Positions 44,741-54,671 of a DNA stretch of 64,000 nucleotides are shown here, piece by piece. The translations under genes were made by a program, and so were the position numbers. A model generated the notes under the pieces. That model had not been told where the DNA came from, did no database searches, and saw only the letters and a program-made list of their open reading frames with translations. The number at the start of each line of letters is the position of its first letter. Position 1 is the stretch's first letter. Source of the DNA: Anderseniella sp. Alg231-50 (GTDB taxonomy: Bacteria; Pseudomonadota; Alphaproteobacteria; Rhizobiales; Aestuariivirgaceae); contig NZ_LT703003.1 of assembly GCF_900149695.1 (NCBI RefSeq), positions 1,364,001-1,428,000 on the forward strand, written 5' to 3'.

Positions 44741-45160
44741 GTGAATTCGTCCCTTGGTTACAAAATGCGTCCGCGTACAAAGGTGTTCATGGCGTGTTTG
44801 TGGGCCTTGGTAATCGTGAACCTCAGCATCATTGTCCATTTCGGACTCATCTCCAGGCCGCCATTGTCGTTACTTCTGCACGAGCTGTCGCGCTTTGATC
44901 TGGTTCTGCATTGCCTTGCCTTTTGCAGTCTTTCGATACCCGTCTTCATGTTGTTTCGGCCCATGCTTCGGGCAGGGTCGGGCATATTTTTGCTGGGCAT
45001 CGGCCTGGAGCTGGCGCAATGGATGACAACCTCTCGCGAGGCGTCGATTACTGATATCGCCGCCAATGGGTCGGGCATCTTGCTTGCCGCCCTGTTTGTT
45101 GTGATGTTGAAGCGAGCGGACTTTGAGTTCCTTCGGCCTGTTTTGGCCAGAGCAGCCTGA
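44741..45160 (+). CDS. VanZ-like membrane protein
   Basis: A 139-residue protein with about four hydrophobic segments. Its last half shows the VanZ pattern: [27 protein letters not shown] contains the Glu-Gln and the Asp-Ala-Asn with Gly that typify the family. Function of VanZ-like proteins in polysaccharide loci is unknown. GTG 44741 or ATG 44765 can serve as start. It ends 50 bp before gmd. Confidence 0.78.
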   Translation: MNSSLGYKMRPRTKVFMACLWALVIVNLSIIVHFGLISRPPLSLLLHELSRFDLVLHCLAFCSLSIPVFMLFRPMLRAGSGIFLLGIGLELAQWMTTSREASITDIAANGSGILLAALFVVMLKRADFEFLRPVLARAA

Positions 45161-45209
45161 TACCCCGGCATCAATCCGACTGAAAACCCATGCTTTTGAA
45201 AGGTCTTAC

Positions 45210-46277
45210 GTGACTACGAAGCGCGCACTGATTACTGGCATTACAGGCCAGGACGGGGCCTATCTGGCCGAACTTCTCCTCGCCAAAGGTTACGAAGTAC
45301 ATGGTGTTAAACGGCGGTCGTCGTCATTCAACACCGGACGTATTGATCATCTTTATCACGACCCTCACGAGCAGGGTGTAAAGATGTTCCTGCATTTCGG
45401 TGACATGACCGATGCGACCAACCTCATCCGCCTGATGCAGGAGGTGCAGCCGGACGAGGTTTACAATCTCGCGGCCCAATCGCATGTACAGGTGAGTTTT
45501 GATACCGCAGAATACACCGCGAATGCCGACGGGATCGGAGCCTTGCGGATTCTTGAAGCAATGCGACTGTTGAAACTGGGCGAGAAAACCCGGTTCTACC
45601 AGGCATCAACGTCGGAGCTTTACGGCAAGGTCCAGGAGATACCGCAGTCCGAGACGACACCGTTTTATCCACGCTCGCCTTATGCCGCGGCAAAGCTCTA
45701 TGCCTACTGGATCACGGTAAATTACCGGGAGGCGTACGGTTTTCATGCCTCAAACGGCATCCTGTTCAATCATGAAAGCCCCATTCGCGGCGAAACTTTC
45801 GTTACCCGCAAGATTACCCGGGCGGTGGCGGCAATCCATCACGGACTTCAGGACACTCTGTATCTCGGCAACCTGGATGCCAAGCGAGACTGGGGACATG
45901 CCCGGGACTATGTGGAAGGCATGTGGCGTATTGTGCAGCATGATGAACCGGATGATTTTGTACTGGCGACAGGCGAAACCCAAACGGTCCGGTCATTCGT
46001 TGATGCGGGTTTCAAGGAAGTGGGCATCGATATTGAATGGCACGGCGAAGGTGTCGAGGAAACCGGCACGGACAAGGCATCGGGTCGGATCCTGGTGCGT
46101 GTCGACCCACGTTACTTCCGACCCACGGAAGTTGACATTCTGATCGGTGATCCGCGCAAGGCCAAGGAGAAGCTTGGCTGGAGCGCCACGACGCCGCTGT
46201 CCGAGCTTGTCTCGGAAATGGTCCGGGAAGACATGAAACAGGTGGCGGAGGAACATCGCCGCAACCGGCATGAGTGA
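45210..46277 (+). CDS. gmd: GDP-mannose 4,6-dehydratase
   Basis: A 355-residue SDR enzyme making GDP-4-keto-6-deoxymannose. It has the NADP motif [17 protein letters not shown] at the N-terminus, [17 protein letters not shown], and the YxxxK pair in [13 protein letters not shown] 45210 (after AAAGG) is taken as start because the family begins at this point; longer frames overlap the VanZ-like gene. The 3' end overlaps fcl by 8 bp, consistent with sequential enzymes. Confidence 0.94.
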   Translation: MTTKRALITGITGQDGAYLAELLLAKGYEVHGVKRRSSSFNTGRIDHLYHDPHEQGVKMFLHFGDMTDATNLIRLMQEVQPDEVYNLAAQSHVQVSFDTAEYTANADGIGALRILEAMRLLKLGEKTRFYQASTSELYGKVQEIPQSETTPFYPRSPYAAAKLYAYWITVNYREAYGFHASNGILFNHESPIRGETFVTRKITRAVAAIHHGLQDTLYLGNLDAKRDWGHARDYVEGMWRIVQHDEPDDFVLATGETQTVRSFVDAGFKEVGIDIEWHGEGVEETGTDKASGRILVRVDPRYFRPTEVDILIGDPRKAKEKLGWSATTPLSELVSEMVREDMKQVAEEHRRNRHE

Positions 46278-47235
46278 GCCGGTCTTTCCTCTTGCGGGCA
46301 AGTCCGTGTGGGTGGCCGGTCATCGTGGAATGGTCGGCTCTGCGCTGGTCCGCAGGCTGCAGTCGGAGAAATGCTCCGTCCTGACCGCCAGTCGTGACGA
46401 TGCGGACCTTGTCCGCCAGGAAGACGTAGAGAATTGGATGAACGCCAACCGGCCGCAGGTGGTGTTTCTGGCAGCAGCCAAAGTCGGTGGCATACACGCG
46501 AACAACACGTACCCGGCCCAGTTCCTGTATGAGAACCTGATGATCGAGGCCAACATTATCCACGCTGCGTTCAAGGCTGGCGTTGAGAAGCTGGTGTTCC
46601 TGGGTTCAACCTGCATCTATCCGAAACTGGCACCGCAACCGATCCCTGAAGAGGCTCTGCTGACCGGGTCGCTGGAACCGACCAACGAGTGGTATGCTAT
46701 TGCCAAGATTGCGGGCATCAAGCTGTGCCAGGCTTATCGCAGGCAACACGGTAGCGATTTTATCGCTGCACAACCCACGAACCTTTACGGCCCAGGTGAC
46801 AATTATGACCTGGCGACATCCCATGTCCTGCCCGCATTGCTGCGAAAAGCACACGAAGCCAAGGTGTCGGGCGCAAAAACACTGAGTGTTTGGGGGTCGG
46901 GCACTCCGCTGCGGGAATTCCTTCATGTCGACGATCTTGCCGATGCGGTGGTGTTTCTGGCCAAACACTATTCAGGTGACCGCCACATCAATGTAGGTTC
47001 TGGCGAGGAAGTCTCGATCCGGGAATTGGCCGAAGCCGTCTGCCAGGTTGTGGGATTTGAGGGTGAACTGGAGTTTGATGCGTCCAAGCCTGACGGTACG
47101 CCCCGCAAACTTGCCGACGTGTCGCGGCTGACCCAACTGGGTTGGCAAAGCGCGCGGTCTCTCGAGGAGGGCCTTGAAAGTACCTACCGGGAACTGGGCA
47201 GTGACAATGGATTGCCAGATTTCCAGCAGCGCTGA
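46270..47235 (+). CDS. fcl: GDP-L-fucose synthase
   Basis: A 321-residue epimerase-reductase converting the Gmd product to GDP-L-fucose. Landmarks are [32 protein letters not shown] with the catalytic Cys, and [20 protein letters not shown] with the YxxxK pair. Together with manC and gmd it shows that fucose or a close 6-deoxy sugar is in the polymer. The 119-bp gap that follows holds a weak TGTTCT/AGAACA dyad but no gene. Confidence 0.94.
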   Translation: MSEPVFPLAGKSVWVAGHRGMVGSALVRRLQSEKCSVLTASRDDADLVRQEDVENWMNANRPQVVFLAAAKVGGIHANNTYPAQFLYENLMIEANIIHAAFKAGVEKLVFLGSTCIYPKLAPQPIPEEALLTGSLEPTNEWYAIAKIAGIKLCQAYRRQHGSDFIAAQPTNLYGPGDNYDLATSHVLPALLRKAHEAKVSGAKTLSVWGSGTPLREFLHVDDLADAVVFLAKHYSGDRHINVGSGEEVSIRELAEAVCQVVGFEGELEFDASKPDGTPRKLADVSRLTQLGWQSARSLEEGLESTYRELGSDNGLPDFQQR

Positions 47236-47354
47236 TCTGCGAAAGGTCAGGCTGGCGTGTTCTGAAGAACAACCTGATACGAACCTCTAGAAACCCATCC
47301 TCACACTCAAATTTCAAATTTCCAACACGACCGGCAAGATAGATACGATCCACG

Positions 47355-48743
47355 ATGATTGATGTATATCTATCGCATTTAGCACTGCTGCTGTTTTGCA
47401 CAATCACGATGATACCGTGGTTTGTTGAGGGCAGTAAGCAGATATTCGTGCCGATAAAAGTCTGGTCGGCACTTCAGGTGCTGCTGATTGCTCCGGGTGC
47501 GATTCTTGCTGCACACAACCCGGAACTGATTCACCGGGACGTCAGGGTGCTCAGTGCAGACGGCATACCTTCCGCCCTGATATCAACGTTCCTCATTTTC
47601 AGTATTTTGAATGCAGTCATTATTGCTACCTATTATAGCACGAACACCTTCGTTAACGGCCTGTATGCCGGTAGATCCAGTCAGCAGGTTCAACTGCGGC
47701 CGGAAGACAAATCGATCATATACATCCTGTTTGCACTCGCCTCGCTGGGGTTCCTGTTCAAGCTGCAATCTGTCGGTGGCCTGTCGTACATTCTTGAAAA
47801 CGTAAACCTCAGGGTCTCTCTGCAAAGAGGCCTGGGGCCGTTAAACTATTTTGTCGACACTTTCCTGCTGTTGGCCTGCGTCATCGCCGCGAAGAGGCAT
47901 GCACTTACCCGTCACAAGACCGACTTCTGGGTGCTGGTTGTCATATTCGTCTTGTCTGTCTTTTTCGCTTCCCTGTTTGGCGGCAGGAAATTTGCCATTC
48001 ACCTGTTCATTTATTGCCTTATCGTCTACTCGGTCTACCGGGACGATTTTCTGAAATTCAAACCGAATTCCATCCTGAGTATCTCATTCAGTTACTTTGT
48101 CATAATCGTGTATTTCTTCCTGGTTCTGACATACAGGAAAGTTTCGAATTTTGATGAGTTTATCCAGGACCTGCCTACGCTGCTGCATGAGTCGGTAAAC
48201 TCATTTTCCTATATTTTTATCTCAGTCAGTTACCTGGATACGTACATATTCGTTGTCGAGTTTTTCAACAGCAGCAACTTCTATTACGGAGCTACCTTCA
48301 GGGATCTGCTGTATGCGTTTGTCCCCAGCGCCTATTTTCCGTTGAAACCGCCGGTGGATGACGGCCTTTACATACGCGCTGCGTCTTTGGGTGGATACCT
48401 TGAACCGGGGACACCTGCGGTCACCCTGCGAGGGCTTGCATCGTGGCCGGGAGAAACTTTCGGCACTGCCTACATGAACGGTGGCATTCCGATGATTGTG
48501 ATTTTCGGGATTATTCAGGGAATGGTGTTTTCCATTGCCTACCTTTTCTTCCAGAAAAATCCCAATTCAACATTCCGCCTCGTATTGATGATGAGTATTT
48601 TCATCAACTTCAAAATATCAAACCTGCGAATATCGAACCTGTTCGCTTTGATTGTCTGCCTTGTTGTCTCGTATTTCATGGTCAAGGTCCTGATGAAATT
48701 CAGATTTCGACGGGTAAATCATGTAACGCAACCGCAACACTGA
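47355..48743 (+). CDS. Putative oligosaccharide repeat-unit polymerase (Wzy-like)
   Basis: A 462-residue polytopic protein with about eleven hydrophobic segments and a large mid-C-terminal periplasmic loop (around FPLKPPVDDGLYIRAASLGG and RGLASWPGETFGTAYMNGG). The layout and its position directly before the flippase gene are those of Wzy polymerases, which share little sequence identity. The AT content is a little higher than in flanking genes, usual for wzy. The assignment is from topology and context rather than a signature. Confidence 0.72.
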   Translation: MIDVYLSHLALLLFCTITMIPWFVEGSKQIFVPIKVWSALQVLLIAPGAILAAHNPELIHRDVRVLSADGIPSALISTFLIFSILNAVIIATYYSTNTFVNGLYAGRSSQQVQLRPEDKSIIYILFALASLGFLFKLQSVGGLSYILENVNLRVSLQRGLGPLNYFVDTFLLLACVIAAKRHALTRHKTDFWVLVVIFVLSVFFASLFGGRKFAIHLFIYCLIVYSVYRDDFLKFKPNSILSISFSYFVIIVYFFLVLTYRKVSNFDEFIQDLPTLLHESVNSFSYIFISVSYLDTYIFVVEFFNSSNFYYGATFRDLLYAFVPSAYFPLKPPVDDGLYIRAASLGGYLEPGTPAVTLRGLASWPGETFGTAYMNGGIPMIVIFGIIQGMVFSIAYLFFQKNPNSTFRLVLMMSIFINFKISNLRISNLFALIVCLVVSYFMVKVLMKFRFRRVNHVTQPQH

Positions 48744-48747
48744 TCGT

Positions 48748-49953
48748 ATGCCGCAGGTCTTAACAGGACAAATCATATGGGCGATCTGCCAAACCGTTGT
48801 GGTGCTGGTCCTGTCTCATCAGTCGCAGTTTTCCATCATAGGATTCTATAGTTTCGCCCTGTCAATATTCGCACCTTTGTGCCTGGCAGGCAGCTTTAAC
48901 CTGCGGACCTTTGTCGTGGTGGGTGACGAGGCCCAGTACTCTCCTGCAAGCGTCATTCTGCTCCGCTCGATCGTTGTGGGCGGTGCGTTTGCAATAACAG
49001 TGACCTGCGTGTGTTTTCTGGCAGACAATGTTGCCGCGGCTGTCGCCGCATCCGCCCTGCTTGCCCTCAGAGCAGTGGACCAGCTTTCCGACGCCGCCAT
49101 CGGGTTCTATCAGCGTGATGCAAGATTTGATCGGGTGGGCAGGTCATTTGCGCTGAGAGGGGTAGCTGGAGCACTGCCGTTTCTGGCTCTGACTTTCTGG
49201 GGAGTTGACGTGTTCTCCGCCGCTGTCGTCACGCTGGCAATTGTCGCTCCGCTTGTCGCGTATTTTGACCTGATGCCCCTGCTGAAACAGTCCGGTTCAA
49301 AACTGCCGTGGACCGAGGGTATCAGGAAACTTGTCTTCGCCCTGAGGCATTCTTCATTGCCGGCGTTTTTCCCGCTTCTGGATAATCTGCAGTTCAACAG
49401 TTTTCGCTATGCAGCGTTTTTCTACCTGCCAACGGTCGAGTTTGCCTTTGTGGGTCTGGCCCATATCCTGTACGGGCCGTTTCAGCTGCTGACATCGGCG
49501 TTTGGTTTCAAGTTCCTGTCGCAGGCGGCCAGCCTGACCAGGGAAAACCAGGTGCAAGGCCAGAACCGGCATCTCGTTCGTGGCGTGCTGATCGGTGCTT
49601 TCATATCGTTGCTGTTCCTGGTCGGGGTTGTGGTGGCCCCGGTCTTCGTTCTGGAACTCCTGATCGGAAAACAGGCAGCAGAGGCGGTTCCCTATCTGGA
49701 GATTACCGCAATTGCCATGCTGCCGGTGGCGACAGCCGGCTTCGTCTCGCTAAGCCTTGCAGCGCGCAAGACAACCCGCGCCTACGCGGCCGCGCCCCTG
49801 GTCAGCTTGATCGCCTTTGTGGTCGTGTTGCTCGGGGTCGTATTGCTTGGCTACTCCGACCTGCTGTTTTTCATCACGGCGGCCTATGTGCTTTGCTACA
49901 TGATCAGAATCTTGATCTCGGTGGTGAGTTTCCGCAATGCCAGGCCCGCCTGA
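48748..49953 (+). CDS. Putative polysaccharide repeat-unit flippase (Wzx-like)
   Basis: A 401-residue membrane protein with about twelve hydrophobic segments of the MOP exporter type, starting 4 bp after the polymerase gene. The N-terminus lacks the usual leading helix region seen in many Wzx proteins (it begins directly at PQVLTGQIIWAICQ), but no frameshift is obvious. Role inferred: moving undecaprenyl-linked repeat units across the inner membrane. Confidence 0.78.
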   Translation: MPQVLTGQIIWAICQTVVVLVLSHQSQFSIIGFYSFALSIFAPLCLAGSFNLRTFVVVGDEAQYSPASVILLRSIVVGGAFAITVTCVCFLADNVAAAVAASALLALRAVDQLSDAAIGFYQRDARFDRVGRSFALRGVAGALPFLALTFWGVDVFSAAVVTLAIVAPLVAYFDLMPLLKQSGSKLPWTEGIRKLVFALRHSSLPAFFPLLDNLQFNSFRYAAFFYLPTVEFAFVGLAHILYGPFQLLTSAFGFKFLSQAASLTRENQVQGQNRHLVRGVLIGAFISLLFLVGVVVAPVFVLELLIGKQAAEAVPYLEITAIAMLPVATAGFVSLSLAARKTTRAYAAAPLVSLIAFVVVLLGVVLLGYSDLLFFITAAYVLCYMIRILISVVSFRNARPA

Positions 49954-50010
49954 AAACTGAAGACTTGATGGATTGAGATTGCAGAAATTGATCGCTGACT
50001 GGAGGTTGTT

Positions 50011-50592
50011 TTGAGGTATTCGGGTGGGCCTGTATATTTTGTGCCACGACTTGCCAGAAAAATTTTTACGATGCTTGCCGACATTTCGGCCACCGTATAC
50101 CACCGTCTGGCATGTCGCGCGGTCGGCGCACGCACCCGGATCATGCGCCGGGTGAGGTTTGCCGAGCCCGGTGTAGTCAGCATCGGTTCCGATTGTGTGA
50201 TCGAAGCAGGGGTTATTGTTGGCGCCGAGATCGCCGGATCATCTCTTGTGCTGGGCGACGGGGTGCAGATCAACGGCAATGTGGTTCTCGACAATTCCGC
50301 GGAACTGGAGATCGGATCAGGTGCGCTCATCTCCGACTCGGTTGTCGTCTACACACATGATCACGGTTTCGACCCGAGAGCCCGGCCTACCGGATACCCG
50401 AAATGCATAGGTCAGAATGTGTGGATCGGAGCCCGGGCAATCATCCTGCCGAGTTGCAGCGAAATTGGCGCAGGGGCTGTGATCGGCGCGGGTTCCGTCG
50501 TTACCAAGAACATTCCAGAACACACGGTCTGGGCCGGGAATCCGGCGCGTCAGGTCGGGTTTGTAAAGTCCAACACAACCAGCAAGAAGTGA
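50011..50592 (+). CDS. Hexapeptide-repeat O-acyltransferase
   Basis: A 193-residue left-handed beta-helix acetyltransferase. Hexad repeats run through SIGSDCVIEAGVIVGAEIAG to GQNVWIGARAIILPSCSEIG, with the catalytic-type His in VVYTHDHGFD. GGAGG five bases before TTG 50011 supports this rare start; GTG 50041 and ATG 50071 are in-frame alternatives. It probably acetylates a sugar of the repeat unit. Confidence 0.82.
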   Translation: MRYSGGPVYFVPRLARKIFTMLADISATVYHRLACRAVGARTRIMRRVRFAEPGVVSIGSDCVIEAGVIVGAEIAGSSLVLGDGVQINGNVVLDNSAELEIGSGALISDSVVVYTHDHGFDPRARPTGYPKCIGQNVWIGARAIILPSCSEIGAGAVIGAGSVVTKNIPEHTVWAGNPARQVGFVKSNTTSKK

Positions 50593-50603
50593 ATTAAGCC
50601 AAA

Positions 50604-51320
50604 GTGTCCATCTCTCAAAAACTGGTAGAGTATTTTTACAGCGATGAAAAATACAATGGAACCAAACGTTTCTACGATTTGATCAGAACTGATACCAAGC
50701 CTGATACAGTCATGTTGAATCTTGGTGCCGGACCGGCAACCCGGGCGGCCATCAGACAGTTCAAAGGATCGGTGCGCGAGGTTTGCGGCGCTGACATTGA
50801 CCCTGTTGTGTTATCCAATGATGAACTGGACAAGGCGGTGTTGATTGAAGACGGCAAGGTGGATTTTCCAAGCGATCACTTTGATCTGATCTACTCTGAC
50901 TTCGTGATCGAACATGTCGAAAATCCGCGCGAGTTCCTCACCGAAACGCTGAGGATGCTCAAACCCGGCGGCAAGTACTTTTTCCGCACGCCGAACCTGT
51001 TTCATTACGTGGCGTTGATATCGTGGATCACGCCCCAATCATTTCATGAGTTCATCGCCAACCGCATCCGTCAGTTGCCAGAGGATGCTCATGAACCCTG
51101 GCCGACGTTTTACCGCCTGAACACGCGAGCGGCTATTGAGACCGAAGCCGGTGCTGTCGGTTTTTCCGGTATCGATATAGAGTTTATCGAACCGAACCCG
51201 TCCTACCTGCAGTTTCATCCGGTCCCGTTGCTGTTGGGAGTTGCGTATGAACGAACGGTGAATTCAACAGATCTCCTGCGCTCCTTCAGATCAAACATAA
51301 TTGGAACACTGGCCAAATAA
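50604..51320 (+). CDS. Class I SAM-dependent methyltransferase
   Basis: A 238-residue methyltransferase. The SAM-binding motif I is LNLGAGPATRAA near residue 35, motif IV reads DLIYSDFVIEHVENP, and LRMLKPGGKYFFRTPN follows. The C-terminal part is specific and of unknown substrate. Starts at GTG. In this context O-methylation of the glycan or its lipid-linked precursor is likely. It ends inside the leader of the next gene. Confidence 0.82.
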   Translation: MSISQKLVEYFYSDEKYNGTKRFYDLIRTDTKPDTVMLNLGAGPATRAAIRQFKGSVREVCGADIDPVVLSNDELDKAVLIEDGKVDFPSDHFDLIYSDFVIEHVENPREFLTETLRMLKPGGKYFFRTPNLFHYVALISWITPQSFHEFIANRIRQLPEDAHEPWPTFYRLNTRAAIETEAGAVGFSGIDIEFIEPNPSYLQFHPVPLLLGVAYERTVNSTDLLRSFRSNIIGTLAK

Positions 51321-51345
51321 TCAGACACGGCCTGCACCTGAAAAC

Positions 51346-52497
51346 ATGCTGAAAATTTCCCATATTGTGACCTCAATCGAATCCGAAGCGTCAGGTCTGT
51401 CCTACTCCGTGCCGTCTCTGGCGAAAGCCCAGGCCGGGTTGGGCAGTGACGTTGCCCTGTTGTCGGTCGGGACACCTGGCAAGGCGCACGACAGTGGCGT
51501 TGTGTTTGAAACAATGCCACGTGACCTGAGCTCGATACCGGTTTTGCAGAGGCTGTATATTTCCTCAGAATTGAAGAAGCGTGTCGCAGAGCCCGGAGCT
51601 GACATAATCCACAATCACGGGCTTTGGATGATGCCGAACATATATGGCTCCCTGGCCCGCAGGAAGAACCGGGACGTCAAGCTGGTCACGGCCCCGCGTG
51701 GCATGCTGTCTGCGACGTCCCTGAACTTTTCCCCGATACGCAAAAAGGTATTCGGGCACATGTTCCAGAACCGGGCACTTGATGCGGTGGACATGTTCCA
51801 TGCCACGGCGGAATCGGAGGCTGATGAGATACGCGCGCTTGGGTACCGTCAACCGATCGCGGTTGTGCCAAATGGTATTCACGACGATGTGCCGGCCAGA
51901 TCACCCGGGCGAACCGGGCGCGACAAGGTCGTGATTTCGATCGGCCGGGTTCATGCCAAAAAGGGCCTGGACCGGTTGATAAAGTCATGGGCTGAAGTCA
52001 CCAAGCGATTTCCGGAATGGCGGCTGGTCATCGCCGGGCCAAGTGAAAAAGGCCATTCTGAAGAACTCACCGGCCTGGTCGAACAGCTGTCCCTGACTAC
52101 AGTGGAGGTGAGGGGCCCCGTATTCGGGGCGGAAAAGCAGCGCCTGTATGCAGACTCAAGCCTGTTTGTGCTGGCGACCCTCAATGAAAACTTCGGGATG
52201 ACGGTGGCGGAAAGCCTCATGGCAGGCACGCCGGTCATCTGTACCAAAGGGGCCCCGTGGAGCGGGCTGGAAACCCAGAAGTGCGGTTGGTGGATCGATC
52301 ATGGCATAGACCGCCTTACCGCTCAGCTTTGTGCGGCCATGGAAACATCGGAAGACGAAATTGACGCGATGGGGCAGCGTGGCCGCGCCTGGATGAAGAG
52401 CGAGTTTGGATGGGAAACCATCGGACGGAAACTGATCGACGCTTATGGCTGGCTCCGGGAGGGCGGTGATCCGCCTTCCTGTGTCAGGATCACTTAA
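51346..52497 (+). CDS. Family GT4-like glycosyltransferase
   Basis: A 383-residue GT-B fold glycosyltransferase. The C-terminal half contains VVISIGRVHAKKGLDRLI, LVIAGPS and the retaining-enzyme motif FVLATLNENFGMTVAESLMA with the Glu-x7-Glu pair. The N-terminal half begins with KISHIVTSIESEASG. ATG 51346 is chosen as it starts the family domain; TTG 51301 would overlap the methyltransferase. It would add one sugar of the repeat unit. Confidence 0.86.
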   Translation: MLKISHIVTSIESEASGLSYSVPSLAKAQAGLGSDVALLSVGTPGKAHDSGVVFETMPRDLSSIPVLQRLYISSELKKRVAEPGADIIHNHGLWMMPNIYGSLARRKNRDVKLVTAPRGMLSATSLNFSPIRKKVFGHMFQNRALDAVDMFHATAESEADEIRALGYRQPIAVVPNGIHDDVPARSPGRTGRDKVVISIGRVHAKKGLDRLIKSWAEVTKRFPEWRLVIAGPSEKGHSEELTGLVEQLSLTTVEVRGPVFGAEKQRLYADSSLFVLATLNENFGMTVAESLMAGTPVICTKGAPWSGLETQKCGWWIDHGIDRLTAQLCAAMETSEDEIDAMGQRGRAWMKSEFGWETIGRKLIDAYGWLREGGDPPSCVRIT

Positions 52498-52523
52498 CTG
52501 GCTAACTCAAGAATGTAACTGCC

Positions 52524-53057
52524 ATGGATGTACAATCTAACCGGGCCGCCCAAAAGTGGACGAGGCGGGAAAATGCAGGCCGGGTGCTGTGGGCACTGGC
52601 ACATCCACTGTTTGCGTGGAGCCCAAGGCCGTTCTGGGGATGGCGCAGGGCGTTGCTTCGTTTGTTCAAGGCCAGAATCGGAAATGATGTTCATGTATAT
52701 CCAACGGTCCGGATATCGATACCGTGGAATCTGTCGATAGAGGATGGAAGCGCAGTAGGTGACAGGGTGATATTGTATGCCCTGGGTCCAATTGCACTGG
52801 GTCGTGCAACAACAGTATCGCAAAATTCTCACCTGTGCGCCGGCAGCCATGACTACAGCCGCGCCGACAGGCCGCTTACAAAACCACCGATCACAATTGG
52901 GGACAGCGTCTGGATTTGCGCAGATGCCTTTGTTGGCCCGAATGTGAGTATCGGTGATGGTGCAATTGTCGGTGCGCGTGCCGTGGTTATCAAAAATGTA
53001 TCGGCGAAAGCGATCGTTGCTGGCAATCCAGCGAGGGAAATCAACCACTTGGACTGA
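52524..53057 (+). CDS. WcaF-like hexapeptide acetyltransferase
   Basis: A 177-residue acetyltransferase resembling WcaF of colanic acid synthesis. The N-terminal segment RVLWALAHPLFAWSPRPFWG precedes beta-helix hexads (VHVYPTVRISIPWNLSIEDG, AVGDRVILYALGPIALG) and the SHDY...PITIGDSVWICADAFVG region. It lies between a glycosyltransferase and a methyltransferase gene. It is the second acyltransferase of the locus, suggesting two acylation sites. Confidence 0.85.
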   Translation: MDVQSNRAAQKWTRRENAGRVLWALAHPLFAWSPRPFWGWRRALLRLFKARIGNDVHVYPTVRISIPWNLSIEDGSAVGDRVILYALGPIALGRATTVSQNSHLCAGSHDYSRADRPLTKPPITIGDSVWICADAFVGPNVSIGDGAIVGARAVVIKNVSAKAIVAGNPAREINHLD

Positions 53058-53066
53058 TTTGGAATC

Positions 53067-53714
53067 ATGAAAAACACATCGGAAATTTCTGGATACAAAT
53101 ATGATGATCCTGAGCAGAACTGCTCGCACGGATACATTTTGCCGGCAGTGCTTGCAGAGCTCGACCGGTTGAAGGCCGCTTCATCAAGCAACGACCAGCC
53201 GCCACGCGTCTTCGATCTCGGATGTGGAAATGGCAGCGTCGCCCAGGTCATGGAGGCCCGGGGCTGGGATGTGACGGGAGTGGACCCTTCAGTTGAGGGC
53301 ATTGCCGAAGCTCGCAAGAGCTATCCGGACCTCAAACTATCGTCTGGATCGGCCTATGACGATCTGGCAAAGGAACATGGCCGATATCCGGTCGTGATAA
53401 GCCTCGAAGTCGTGGAACATGTCTATGCGCCGCGAGATTATGCCTCCACCTTGATCGACTTGCTGGAGCCCGGCGGGACGGCCATTGTGTCCACGCCGTA
53501 CCACGGATATCTGAAAAACCTGGCGCTGGCCGCCACCGGGGCCATGGACAAGCATTTCACTGCCCTGTGGGATCATGGGCACATCAAATTCTGGTCTATG
53601 CGAACCCTGACGGAACTCCTGAATGAAGTCGGCTTTGTCGATGTGCGCTTCCTGCGGGTCGGGCGAATTCCTCCCCTGGCCAAGTCGATGATAGCAATAG
53701 CGAGTAAGCCGTAA
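53067..53714 (+). CDS. Class I SAM-dependent methyltransferase (UbiG-like)
   Basis: A 215-residue methyltransferase. Motif I is VFDLGCGNGSVAQVM at about residue 49, then GWDVTGVDPSVEG, the acidic motif PVVISLEVVEHV and LLEPGGTAIVSTPYHG. The start is ATG 53067, and its stop shares one base with the next start (TAATG). Sequence resembles ubiquinone-type methyltransferases, but position argues for a sugar or polysaccharide target. Confidence 0.84.
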   Translation: MKNTSEISGYKYDDPEQNCSHGYILPAVLAELDRLKAASSSNDQPPRVFDLGCGNGSVAQVMEARGWDVTGVDPSVEGIAEARKSYPDLKLSSGSAYDDLAKEHGRYPVVISLEVVEHVYAPRDYASTLIDLLEPGGTAIVSTPYHGYLKNLALAATGAMDKHFTALWDHGHIKFWSMRTLTELLNEVGFVDVRFLRVGRIPPLAKSMIAIASKP

Positions 53715-54646
53715 TGTTAACCGTCGTCATTCTTACCGCCAATGAGGAGCAGCATCTGGCGCGGGCGATCGGTTCGGTCAAGGACATAGCCGAACGTGTC
53801 GTGGTGGTGGATTCCGGCTCGGTCGACAAAACCCGCGAGATCGCGCGCTCTCTCGGCGCGGTGGTTCACGAGAACAAGTGGGTCAACTATGCCACCCAGT
53901 TCAATTGGGCGCTCGACCAGTTGGCGGATGACAGCGAATGGGTGCTGCGCCTTGATGCCGACGAGTTTGTAACGCCCGGACTGGCGACGGAAATCAAGCA
54001 GGCACTTGGCGGGCTTAGCGAGGATGTTGAAGGGGTGTATGTATCGCGCCGCATGACCTTCCTTCAGAAACCTGTCCGGCACGGCGGCGTTTTTCCGATC
54101 AGGGTCCTGAGACTTTTCCGATTTGGAAAAGGGCGTTGTGAAGACCGCTGGATGGACGAGCATATCAAGGTCGATGGACAGACCGCTGACTTCAAGGGCG
54201 ACATCATTGATGATAATCTGAACCCGCTTACCTGGTGGACCGACAAACACAATTCATATGCCAGCCGGGAGGTAATTGATCTTCTCAATCTCGAATATCA
54301 CTTCATGCCGCATGACACGGTGGCCAGTCTTCAAGGTGGCCGGCAGGTCGGCGTGAAGCGGTTCCTGAAGGAGAAGGTCTATGCCCGTCTACCCGCCGGC
54401 ATGCGCGCATTTGTATACTTCTTTTACCGCTATGTGATTTGCCTGGGATTTCTGGACGGGCGCGAAGCAACGGCATTTCATGTCCTGCAGGGTTTCTGGT
54501 ATCGCTTCCTGGTCGATACCAAATTACTGGAGGTGAAAACATATATGAAAAACCATGATGTTGACGCTGTGACGGCAATTGACAAGGTGTTGTTTGTCAA
54601 GCTGAAACAGACACTTGATCAATCTTCCAAGAATGGCAGGCCTTGA
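53714..54646 (+). CDS. Family GT2 glycosyltransferase (WaaE/KdtX-like)
   Basis: A 310-residue GT-A fold enzyme. The nucleotide-binding start MLTVVILTANEEQHLARAIG, the VVDSGSVDKT segment and the metal-binding LRLDADEFV (residues about 86-94) resemble the WaaE/KdtX beta-glucosyltransferase group. A membrane-associated C-terminal region contains VYFFYRYVICLGFLDG. It ends the polysaccharide operon, with the convergent protease gene 25 bp away. Confidence 0.86.
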   Translation: MLTVVILTANEEQHLARAIGSVKDIAERVVVVDSGSVDKTREIARSLGAVVHENKWVNYATQFNWALDQLADDSEWVLRLDADEFVTPGLATEIKQALGGLSEDVEGVYVSRRMTFLQKPVRHGGVFPIRVLRLFRFGKGRCEDRWMDEHIKVDGQTADFKGDIIDDNLNPLTWWTDKHNSYASREVIDLLNLEYHFMPHDTVASLQGGRQVGVKRFLKEKVYARLPAGMRAFVYFFYRYVICLGFLDGREATAFHVLQGFWYRFLVDTKLLEVKTYMKNHDVDAVTAIDKVLFVKLKQTLDQSSKNGRP

Positions 54647-54671
54647 TGCTGACCGCCGTCAGGCGACGGCG

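Noticed and set aside
47247-47276. LexA/SOS-type box in the gap after fcl
   Set aside because: GTTCTGAAGAAC is palindromic but its spacing does not match the alphaproteobacterial GTTC-N7-GTTC or GAAC-N7-GTTC pattern.
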